DNA of 7,092 nt from positions 1 to 7,092 of the forward strand of contig JAMCRJ010000064.1 in NCBI GenBank assembly GCA_023381645.1, given 5' to 3'. The position numbers were made by a program, and so were the translations under genes. Below, piece by piece: positions 1-5,866 of this stretch. The stretch is from Gammaproteobacteria bacterium (GTDB lineage Bacteria; Pseudomonadota; Gammaproteobacteria; Acidithiobacillales; Acidithiobacillaceae). The notes beneath the pieces are model-generated. The model had not been told where the DNA came from. It ran no database searches and saw only the letters and a program-made list of their open reading frames with translations. How positions within the stretch are numbered: the stretch's first letter is position 1; each line of letters opens with the position of its first letter.

Positions 1-57
1 GATTAAGAATAACCCCATATGAGTATTTAAGGAACCCCGCACCCCTTCGATGCGCAT
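1..57. other. Short noncoding stretch after ubiD
   Basis: These bases follow the ubiD stop. I see no hairpin with a T run on the minus strand, so the end of the transcription unit, if there is one, lies outside the window. AACCCC occurs twice (11-16 and 33-38) without evident meaning. Confidence 0.3.
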
Positions 58-1530
58 TTAGAACAGCGGCCGATCCAGCGCCAGCAACAGGTCATCCACT
101 CGTTGGCGCACCACGGCGGTCATCTGGATGGGGCGGCCCCATTCCCGGGCAGTCTCTCCGGGCAGTTTATTGGTGGCGTCCATACCCACTTTACCACCAA
201 GTCCGGCAACCGGCGAAGCAAAGTCGAGATAATCGATGGGTGTATTTTCGACGGGGGTAATGTCGCGCACCGGGTCCATCCGGGTGGTCATCGCCCAGAT
301 CACATCTTCCCAACGGCGCACATCGATGTCTTCGTCCACCACGATGATAAACTTGGTGTACATGAACTGTCGCAAAAAGCCCCAGATACCGAACATGACT
401 CTTTTTGCATGACCGGGGTAACCCTTGCGGATACTGACAACGGCCAGACGGTAGGAACAGCCCTCCGGCGGCAGATAAAAATCCACGATTTCCGGGAATT
501 GTTTCTGCAGCAGGGGCACGAAGACTTCGTTGAGGGCCGCACCCAGTATGGCCGGTTCATCGGGGGGCCGGCCGGTGTAGGTGCTGTGGTAAACAGGATT
601 TTCGCGGTGGCTGATGGTTTCCACGGTGAATACCGGAAAACGCTCGGCCTCATTGTAGTAGCCGGTGTGGTCTCCAAAAGGACCTTCCACCGCCATGTCA
701 TCCGGGTAAATATGCCCTTCCAGGACGATTTCGGCGCGCGCGGGCACCTGTAGCGGAACGCTCAGGGCATTGGCGAGCTCAGTACGCCCGCCACGCAGCA
801 GGCCGGCGAATTGGTGCTCGGAAATGGTATCGGGGATAGGAATGACCGCCGCCAGAATGGTTGCCGGATCGGCGCCGTAGGCCACGGCAACGGGGAATGG
901 CTCGCCCGGCTGCGCTTTCTGGAATTCACGCAGGTCCTGGGCCCCCCCCCGGTGCGCCAACCAGCGCATGATCACCCGGTTACGACCGATGACCTGTTGC
1001 CGGTAGATACCCATGTTGGCCCGCCGCTTGTGTGGCCCCTTGGTCACGGTCAGGCCCCAGGTCATGAGCGGCGCAGCGTCTTCTGGCCAGCAGGTCTGCA
1101 CCGGCAGGGCGGCAAGGTCGACCTCATCTCCGCGCAGGATGATTTCCTGGCAGGGAGGGCGACTCAGGGTGGTCGGTGCCATGTACAGGATCTTGCGCAG
1201 GGTGGGCAATTTGTCCCAGAGGTCGCGCAGCCCGCGGGGCGGGTCAGGTTCCTTGAGATAGGCCAGTAACTGACCGATCTGCCGGAGATCTGCCAGGGAT
1301 TCGCCCCCCATCCCCAGCGCCACGCGTTCCGTCGTCCCGAACAGGTTGCCGAGCACCGGCATGTCGTAGCCGATGGGCTGGGTAAACAGAATGGCCGGCC
1401 CTGCCGCCCGCAAGGTTCGGTCACAGATTTCCGTCATCTCCAGTTTGGGAGAGACGGGCACGCTCAGCCGGCGCAATAGATCGCGCTTTTCGAGAACGGC
1501 CAAAAAGGCGCGAAGGTCACGGTAGCTCAT
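58..1530 (-). CDS. ubiD: UbiD, 4-hydroxy-3-polyprenylbenzoate decarboxylase
   Basis: UbiD decarboxylates 4-hydroxy-3-polyprenylbenzoate to the polyprenylphenol in ubiquinone synthesis, using the prenylated FMN cofactor supplied by UbiX. The 490 residues match the roughly 497 of E. coli UbiD and the similarity seems to run end to end. The N-terminus ([10 protein letters not shown]) lines up with the family start, which supports this ATG although no good Shine-Dalgarno precedes it. Visible signatures are the cofactor-region block [12 protein letters not shown] (residues 173-184) followed by [11 protein letters not shown], the acidic active-site motif [11 protein letters not shown] (282-292, with E282 the conserved acid), and the long C-terminal block from about residue 366 to 466, including the [23 protein letters not shown] and DATNK stretches. 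It is the last visible gene of the minus-strand block, starting 24 bases after the PhnD-like gene's stop. Oddity: codons 194-197 are encoded by a run of nine G. Identification is firm; function follows from the family. Confidence 0.96.
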   Translation of the reverse strand: MSYRDLRAFLAVLEKRDLLRRLSVPVSPKLEMTEICDRTLRAAGPAILFTQPIGYDMPVLGNLFGTTERVALGMGGESLADLRQIGQLLAYLKEPDPPRGLRDLWDKLPTLRKILYMAPTTLSRPPCQEIILRGDEVDLAALPVQTCWPEDAAPLMTWGLTVTKGPHKRRANMGIYRQQVIGRNRVIMRWLAHRGGAQDLREFQKAQPGEPFPVAVAYGADPATILAAVIPIPDTISEHQFAGLLRGGRTELANALSVPLQVPARAEIVLEGHIYPDDMAVEGPFGDHTGYYNEAERFPVFTVETISHRENPVYHSTYTGRPPDEPAILGAALNEVFVPLLQKQFPEIVDFYLPPEGCSYRLAVVSIRKGYPGHAKRVMFGIWGFLRQFMYTKFIIVVDEDIDVRRWEDVIWAMTTRMDPVRDITPVENTPIDYLDFASPVAGLGGKVGMDATNKLPGETAREWGRPIQMTAVVRQRVDDLLLALDRPLF

Positions 1531-1554
1531 GGATACATTGTAACCACAGCCAGA

Positions 1555-2427
1555 TTAGTTTGTCCCGCTATCGGGATCCTCACGGGCAACGACAAAGGCA
1601 CTGTCATCGATGGCCAGAGACGAAGTCGTGCGCAGATCGATGGCCTCGTGGCCGCTGATGTATTCTTCGGTAAGCATGGTCAGGCACGCCACTTCTTCGG
1701 CGCTTACCGGCACAAAACCGGAAAAACCGACATCCTGCAATAATACCTGCCCCCGCGTCTCCTGGTCCATTTGGCAAAGTATCCGGGTAAGCAGATCCCG
1801 CTGCGCGGATAATCGTGGGCCAACACAGAATGCATGGAACGCGAAGGCATCGTCAGAACGGTCTATGATGCGCAGATGATCACGAATCAGGCTGCTTGCA
1901 CTGGTATAGACTTCGTCAAACAAAAAACCGACATCCGCCTGCCCCTGTAGTATGGCCTTGAGCACCCCCTGGTAACTGCCCGTAAAGACGAATTCCAGGC
2001 GTGCCCGGTCGATCTCCGCTTTATCCAGCAGAAACAACCCCACCATGTGAACTAGTGTGGCGGGATGGGCGGAGGCTATGCGGATACGCGGCGACAAATC
2101 CGCAATCTCCCGTACCGGACCGACCGCTGCGGTGCATAAGTATACTTCATCAAAATGATCCCGGGGTTTGGCGATGGGTATAAAATCCCTCTTTTGTACG
2201 TATTGCACCCAGTCGAATGGGTTGGCGTAAACCAGATCGTATTGGTTGTCGAGCACTGCGGCGCGACAGGCGTCAAAGCCGTCATACGGCTGGAAATGCA
2301 TTATCTGACCCAGATGCCGCTGCAGATAGGTGTTCATCAAAAACCATCCCGGGAGATTCTTTCCGGAGTAATTCGGATCTACCGTAAAGTTCAGGGTGGC
2401 CTCACTGGAGATTTTAGGAGACGGCAT
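1555..2427 (-). CDS. PhnD-like substrate-binding-domain protein, apparently cytosolic
   Basis: The 290 residues resemble the periplasmic binding domain of phosphate/phosphite/phosphonate ABC transporters (PhnD family). Seen: the lobe-1 pattern around YDLVYANPFDWV (residues 63-74), then IPIAKPRD and EVYLCTAAV (94-102), the hinge and lobe-2 stretch LEFVFTGSYQGVLKAILQGQADVGFLFDE (split over 144-172), and a C-terminal helix-rich part. The length is that of a mature binding protein. However, the N-terminus (MPSPKISSEATLNFTVDPNY) goes straight into the first strand, with no signal peptide, lipobox or transmembrane segment, and no permease or ATPase gene is nearby. The usual STSG anion-binding loop of PhnD is replaced by SAHPAT (119-124). 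The ATG at 2427 has a GAGGA ribosome site at 2437-2441 that overlaps the SCP2 gene's stop, implying translational coupling. It is therefore better seen as a cytosolic ligand-binding or sensing protein than as transporter part. Fold assignment is good; ligand and role are unknown. Confidence 0.8.
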   Translation of the reverse strand: MPSPKISSEATLNFTVDPNYSGKNLPGWFLMNTYLQRHLGQIMHFQPYDGFDACRAAVLDNQYDLVYANPFDWVQYVQKRDFIPIAKPRDHFDEVYLCTAAVGPVREIADLSPRIRIASAHPATLVHMVGLFLLDKAEIDRARLEFVFTGSYQGVLKAILQGQADVGFLFDEVYTSASSLIRDHLRIIDRSDDAFAFHAFCVGPRLSAQRDLLTRILCQMDQETRGQVLLQDVGFSGFVPVSAEEVACLTMLTEEYISGHEAIDLRTTSSLAIDDSAFVVAREDPDSGTN

Positions 2428-2436
2428 ACGTTATTA

Positions 2437-2441
2437 TCCTC
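2437..2441 (-). promoter_or_regulatory. Ribosome binding site of the PhnD-like gene
   Basis: GAGGA on the minus strand ends 9 bases before the ATG at 2427 and overlaps the TGA stop of the SCP2 gene. This arrangement typically couples translation of the downstream gene to the upstream one, and supports this ATG as the true, signal-less start. Confidence 0.6.
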
Positions 2442-2886
2442 AGATATCAAAATCTACCGGTATCTCACCGAGAATATTGAGGTGGATATTGAACGGCGTC
2501 ATATATTTCATGGCCGTCATCATGGATCCCTTAAACTTGAGTCTTCGAGTCATCAAGGCTGATTTCCCGCTGATCTCTCCCGACAGGATCTTCTGCCAGT
2601 GGTCCATGCTTGTCCACATGATGAAGTCACGGCGCCGCCCATCGGAAGGTCCGGCATAGATAACCTTCCCCGCCTTGCAGAACAACATGACGTGAGGGAT
2701 ATCAGGGCGATCTTCGATATAATACTCCCAGGTGGCATTGAAGTTTTTCAGATCTTTCTGAATTTCCGGGTGGGTATCCCATTGCTTGCCGACGAGACGA
2801 ATCCACTCTGTACTCATAAATTTTGCTACCATAATCAGAGTCCCCGCGCTCAATACCTTGACCATCAAAGCATCCGATGACATCAT
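2440..2886 (-). CDS. SCP2 sterol-carrier-fold lipid-binding protein
   Basis: A small protein of 148 residues (from the ATG at 2886) whose second half matches the SCP2 domain: a strand-rich middle around HVMLFCKAGKVIYAG (65-79), DFIMWTSMDHWQKILSGEISGKSALM (split over 87-112), then LKFKGSMMTAMKYM (116-129), the typical 'G.l.....M.g.lk..G....a' tail. SCP2 proteins hold lipids or other hydrophobic ligands in a cavity; UbiJ and UbiT of ubiquinone synthesis share this fold, but this protein is shorter and I cannot equate it with either. Start choice is open: AGGA on the minus strand at 2895-2892 sits 5 bases before the ATG at 2886 and 8 before the ATG at 2883, while the domain proper begins at M24 (ATG at 2817, MSTEWIRLV), which has only a weak ribosome site. 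If the long form is made, it carries a 23-residue, moderately hydrophobic extension. The stop overlaps the next gene's ribosome site, so this gene and the PhnD-like gene form a coupled pair. Confidence 0.82.
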   Translation of the reverse strand: MMSSDALMVKVLSAGTLIMVAKFMSTEWIRLVGKQWDTHPEIQKDLKNFNATWEYYIEDRPDIPHVMLFCKAGKVIYAGPSDGRRRDFIMWTSMDHWQKILSGEISGKSALMTRRLKFKGSMMTAMKYMTPFNIHLNILGEIPVDFDI

Positions 2887-2889
2887 CAC

Positions 2890-2907
2890 TTTCCTAATAT
2901 TAGGAAA
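2890..2907. promoter_or_regulatory. Perfect 18-base palindrome, candidate operator
   Basis: TTTCCTAATATTAGGAAA is a perfect inverted repeat with no spacer, lying in the 56-base gap between tcdA and the SCP2 gene. Its right arm read on the minus strand supplies the AGGA ribosome site of the SCP2 gene. A further TTTCC arm at 2914-2918 gives a second, alternative inverted repeat with the GGAAA at 2903-2907 (GGAAAT-4 bases-ATTTCC, 2903-2918). The form suits a dimeric repressor site, for example of an ArsR, MarR or Rrf2 type, or an RNA hairpin hiding the ribosome site. I do not recognise it as a specific known operator. Confidence 0.5.
2892..2895 (-). promoter_or_regulatory. Ribosome binding site of the SCP2 gene
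   Basis: AGGA on the minus strand is followed by AA, then GTG ATG ATG. Its spacing is 2 bases to the GTG (too close), 5 to the first ATG and 8 to the second, so it favours one of the two ATGs at 2886 and 2883 as the start. It lies within one arm of the 18-base palindrome. Confidence 0.5.
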
Positions 2908-2942
2908 TATGAATTTCCCGGATGACCCCTACTGATTCCTAT

Positions 2943-3689
2943 TTAGACGCCATTGGGGTTTTCGCCAGTTGCCAGCAAATGCTGGAGAACGATGCCGGAC
3001 AATACTACCCCGAAGAGCGCGGGCATGAAGGAAATGGTGCCGTTGACCGTTTTTGCCCGCCCGCCCGCACTGGATACTTCCACGGGAGGGGCTTCCCGGC
3101 GCGGGGATTCATCGGAAAAGACGGTCTGCACGTCGAGGGACGCGCCATTCTTGCGCAGCAGCGCGCGCAATTCTCGGGCCAGGGGGCATTTTTCCGTCTG
3201 GTTGAGTCTTGCGACACGAACCCGGCGGGGATCGAGACGATTGCCCGCCCCCATGCTGGAAAAAACCGGTAAACCCAGAGTCTGCGCCGTCTGGATAAGA
3301 ATCGCTTTGCAGGCGATGGCATCAATGCAATCCACGACCATTTCCGCACCACTGTCCGCCAGCAGGCGTGTGGCATTGTCCGCGCTGATGAACTCCTGAC
3401 GGGTTTCAAGCACACAGTCGGGGAAAATATCCCGAATCCGCGCCGCCATGACCGCCACCTTGGGCTGATCCAGCGTGGAATGCAGGGCGACGATTTGCCG
3501 GTTGATATTGGAAATGCCGACCACGTCGTGGTCAATGAGCGTGATATGCCCTATCCCGGCACGGGCAAGGTTTTCCGCGACATAACCGCCAACGCCACCG
3601 ACGCCGGCAAGGAGCACGTGGCGGTCACGCAGATTCGCGACAGCGGAAGCGCCCAGGAGAATTTCGGTACGAGCAAAAGGATGGGGCAT
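2943..3689 (-). CDS. tcdA: TcdA, tRNA threonylcarbamoyladenosine dehydratase
   Basis: TcdA (CsdL, YgdL) is an E1-like ATP-dependent enzyme that cyclises N6-threonylcarbamoyladenosine at position 37 of ANN-decoding tRNAs to ct6A. The 248 residues carry the Rossmann ATP loop GVGGVGG (29-35), the acidic strand end LIDHDVV (51-57), the SNINRQ motif (60-65) with the adenylation Arg, K77 in QPKV, and DCIDAIACKAIL (120-131), which matches the DAIDS...K.AL block of E. coli TcdA. SSMGAGNRLDP (144-154) matches its GGAGGQIDP region. The C-terminus has the usual hydrophobic segment (about 219-239). It is about 20 residues shorter than the E. coli protein, mainly in the variable part near residues 178-215. 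The start codon overlaps the tatD stop by one base (TAATG), so the two are translationally coupled. An AGGA sits 9 bases ahead of the coupling TAATG. Confidence 0.93.
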   Translation of the reverse strand: MPHPFARTEILLGASAVANLRDRHVLLAGVGGVGGYVAENLARAGIGHITLIDHDVVGISNINRQIVALHSTLDQPKVAVMAARIRDIFPDCVLETRQEFISADNATRLLADSGAEMVVDCIDAIACKAILIQTAQTLGLPVFSSMGAGNRLDPRRVRVARLNQTEKCPLARELRALLRKNGASLDVQTVFSDESPRREAPPVEVSSAGGRAKTVNGTISFMPALFGVVLSGIVLQHLLATGENPNGV

Positions 3690-4504
3690 TATGACACGTC
3701 CTGAAGATGAAATAAGCTAAGGGCATTTTGCGCGGTAATCCGGGCAATTTCCTGAACCGAAGTATGGCGCAACTGCGCTATATCAGCGATGATTTCGCGA
3801 AGATATGCGGGCTCATTGCGAGCGCCGGGATGCGCATGTGGCGGTTGCCACGGGGCATCCGTCTCTGCGAGCAGAAATTCCGCCGGCAGTGTGGCCGCTA
3901 TCGCCCGCAGACGCCGGGCGCGGGGATGCGTAAGGGCACCACCGAGTCCCAATAAAAACCCCATATCCGTCAATCGCCGAGCCTGAACGGAGCTGCCTGA
4001 GAAGCTGTGCAACACCCCGCGCAACCGGGGAAAACGGCGCAGGGTCAGGATCATTTCTTCCAGGTTCTGCCGCGCATGCAGAATGACAGGCAAGCCCAGT
4101 TGCTGTGCCATGGCGAGTTGGGTCGTGAAACCGGCACGCTGGCATGCAGCGTCAGGCGTGCCCGCGCTGGCGTCGAGTCCGATTTCCCCCAAGGCGACCG
4201 CATCGGCAAGAAAACTCGCCAGGGTCGCTTCCCATTGGCCATCCCGATCCTCCAGATAGAGGGGATGCACACCATAGGCCGGGTAAAGTCCGGGCCAGCG
4301 GCGGCAGGTTTCCCTGAGCCGGCCCCAATACTTGGGAGTATAGGCAGGGAGGACCATTTTGCGGACCCCGGCCATGCCCGCGCGGCACAGGACCGCATCA
4401 CGATCATCGTCGAAGGCTGCGTCATCCAAGTGACAATGACTGTCTATCAGTCCATGCATGGACAGGTCCGCGAACTTTTCGGCGCCAGCATCAGGGGAAG
4501 ACAT
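3689..4504 (-). CDS. tatD: TatD-family metal-dependent hydrolase/DNase
   Basis: A TIM-barrel metal hydrolase of the TatD/YcfH family, whose studied members are Mg-dependent 3'-5' exonucleases or deoxyribonucleases acting in DNA repair or RNA quality control. All expected metal-site motifs are present: DSHCHLD (21-27, H23 and H25), YGVHPL (77-82), GEIGLD (106-111, E107), LHAR (142-145, H143), LHSFSG (165-170, H166) and ETDAPW (214-219, D216), followed by RNEPAYL (229-235). At 271 residues it is slightly longer than usual because the N-terminus has about 15 extra residues before MHGLIDSHCHLD. The ATG at 4459 (M16) would give the usual family start; neither ATG has a strong ribosome site. It is the first gene of the minus-strand block and overlaps tcdA by one base. 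The family is certain, but which paralogue (TatD, YcfH or YjjV) is not, although the DSHCHLD start is YcfH-like. Confidence 0.93.
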   Translation of the reverse strand: MSSPDAGAEKFADLSMHGLIDSHCHLDDAAFDDDRDAVLCRAGMAGVRKMVLPAYTPKYWGRLRETCRRWPGLYPAYGVHPLYLEDRDGQWEATLASFLADAVALGEIGLDASAGTPDAACQRAGFTTQLAMAQQLGLPVILHARQNLEEMILTLRRFPRLRGVLHSFSGSSVQARRLTDMGFLLGLGGALTHPRARRLRAIAATLPAEFLLAETDAPWQPPHAHPGARNEPAYLREIIADIAQLRHTSVQEIARITAQNALSLFHLQDVS

Positions 4505-4633
4505 TTGCCGATCTTACGGTGGCAGAACTCGGGAGTAAATGTGCCCCTTTCTGGACCAGGAAATTCAGTACTTGCTGCAAAGGGCATCTTGGTCTTAAAT
4601 GGCTGGATAAAGTAGAGACCATGCAGGGGGGGA
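4505..4633. promoter_or_regulatory. Divergent intergenic region between tatD and ubiH
   Basis: These 129 bases lie between two gene blocks facing away from each other and must hold, or lie close to, the promoters for both. For ubiH a weak sigma70-like pair can be read on the plus strand: TTGCTG at 4572-4577 and TTAAAT at 4595-4600, 17 bases apart (each matching only about half to two thirds of consensus). No convincing promoter was found for tatD. A 15-base dyad lies at 4548-4562 (CTGG-A-CCAG core with flanking TT/AA). Confidence 0.4.
4625..4633 (+). promoter_or_regulatory. Purine-rich ribosome binding site of ubiH
   Basis: AGGGGGGGA abuts a double ATG (4634 and 4637). The tract is too close to the first ATG for ideal spacing, so the second ATG is at least as likely to be used; the proteins differ by one Met. 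Confidence 0.45.
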
Positions 4634-5866
4634 ATGATGCGTACGTTGACGGTAGACCTGGCCATTCTGGGTAACGGTCCAGTGGCGCGCAGTCTGGTTC
4701 TGGCACTGGCGGACAGCCCGCTGCGGGTGCTGATGCTGGATACCTATCCTCTTGCCCAGGCACGACCGCGGCTGACGGAGCGAACCATCGCCCTGGCCCT
4801 GGGCAGTCATCGCCTGCTCCGCCGTCTGGGGGTGGCCATGCCTCTGGCCGATGCCGCCGCTATCCGGACCGTGCAGATCACCCAACAGGGCATCAGTGGA
4901 CGGGTACTCCTGCAACACAGCCTGCTGAACGCGCCGGAGCAAAGGTTGGGGGAAGTGGTCGGTCTGGAGATCCTGACTGACGCACTGGCCATGCCACTGG
5001 CAACTTGTCGCACCCTTCAGCAGGAATCGCCGGGGCCGTTGCAGGCCCTACAGTGGTTTCCGGACCGGGTCCAACTGGACTGGCCGGATTTGCGGGTAGA
5101 GGCGGCACTGACGGTGGTTGCGGATGGCGGCCATAGCGATCTCGCACGGCTGGCCGGTCTGCGGCGCATGGGCTGGGATCACAACCGCCACGCCATCATC
5201 GCCACGGTGACTCCGCAGCAGCCCCTGCCCGGCATCGCGTTCGAGCATTTTCTGGAGAGCGGACCGCTGGCTTTCCTGCCCATCGGCAAGGACGAGTTCT
5301 CCATCGTCTGGAGTCTGCGCCCAGGGGATGCCAGTCGCATCCTGGACCTCTCCGATGCAGATTTCCTGGAGGCCCTGAACCGCCAGCGACCTTCGTCACT
5401 ACCGCCACTGGTCACAACCGGTCCGCGCAGTGTCTATCCTCTGTTTTTCCAGCGGTTCTGGGCCGATCCCGGCCAGCGTCTGGCATTGGCGGGGAATGCC
5501 GCACAAACCCTGCATCCTTTGGCCGGGCAAGGCTATAACCTGGGATTGCGGGATGTGCTGACTTTGGGCGCCCTGTTACGGGAGGCGGCTGAACGTGGTG
5601 ACGACCCGGGGAGCAGGTCCCTGCTGGCCGATTACTCCCGTACCCGTCGCCGCGACCGGCTGGAGACCATTGCCTTTACCGAGACCATGAACCGTCTGTT
5701 CAGCAGTCCACGTCTGCCGCTGCGCTTGGCACGGGCCGCGGCTCTGACTCTGCTGGACCAGACATCGCTGGGTAAGCGGGAACTGGCGGCGCGGCTGGCT
5801 GGCATTCATCTCCCGGTACAAAGCGCCATACCGGATCTGGTTACGGATGGCTACCATGTCAGATAA
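4634..5866 (+). CDS. ubiH: UbiH, FAD-dependent ubiquinone-ring hydroxylase
   Basis: An aromatic-ring flavoprotein monooxygenase of the UbiH/UbiF/COQ6 family; E. coli UbiH hydroxylates C1 of the 2-polyprenyl-6-methoxyphenol intermediate. The 410 residues show an N-terminal FAD-binding strand (LAILGNGPVARSLVLAL, 9-25), a ribose-binding acid (D36), a middle DG motif VVADGGHSDLARLAG (161-175), FEHFLESGPLAFLP (203-216), and the C-terminal flavin motif ALAGNAAQTLHPLAGQGYNLGLRDV (split over 284-308). GNAAQTLHP instead of GDAAH is also what E. coli UbiH has, and together with the GPLAFLP and GQGYNLGLRDV blocks points to UbiH rather than UbiF or UbiI. Oddity: the dinucleotide loop reads GNGPVA, with Ala where the third Gly of GxGxxG normally stands. 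It overlaps the next hydroxylase gene, so the two are probably cotranscribed. No membrane segment is obvious; the family works at the membrane in a Ubi protein complex. Confidence 0.9.
   Translation: MMRTLTVDLAILGNGPVARSLVLALADSPLRVLMLDTYPLAQARPRLTERTIALALGSHRLLRRLGVAMPLADAAAIRTVQITQQGISGRVLLQHSLLNAPEQRLGEVVGLEILTDALAMPLATCRTLQQESPGPLQALQWFPDRVQLDWPDLRVEAALTVVADGGHSDLARLAGLRRMGWDHNRHAIIATVTPQQPLPGIAFEHFLESGPLAFLPIGKDEFSIVWSLRPGDASRILDLSDADFLEALNRQRPSSLPPLVTTGPRSVYPLFFQRFWADPGQRLALAGNAAQTLHPLAGQGYNLGLRDVLTLGALLREAAERGDDPGSRSLLADYSRTRRRDRLETIAFTETMNRLFSSPRLPLRLARAAALTLLDQTSLGKRELAARLAGIHLPVQSAIPDLVTDGYHVR

Noticed and set aside
11..38. Twice-repeated AACCCC near the left edge, considered as a regulatory repeat or terminator
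   Set aside because: The repeats are short and direct, form no hairpin and are followed by no T run.
103..753. Long open frame of 216 codons on the plus strand opposite ubiD
   Set aside because: It lies wholly antisense to well-conserved ubiD, has no recognisable domain and is His/Gly-rich in the way of a shadow frame in G+C-rich DNA.
2155..2562. Plus-strand frame spanning the PhnD-like/SCP2 junction
   Set aside because: The minus-strand genes have recognisable folds and ribosome sites; this frame has neither.
2896..2925. TAATAT within the palindrome as a minus-strand -10 element
   Set aside because: The hexamer 17 bases upstream (TCATCC) is a poor -35, and a start here would leave almost no leader before the 2886/2883 ATGs; too weak to call as a promoter.
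4007..4615. Open frame of 202 codons on the plus strand opposite tatD
   Set aside because: Antisense to a gene with all TatD metal motifs; composition and lack of any recognisable motif indicate a shadow frame.
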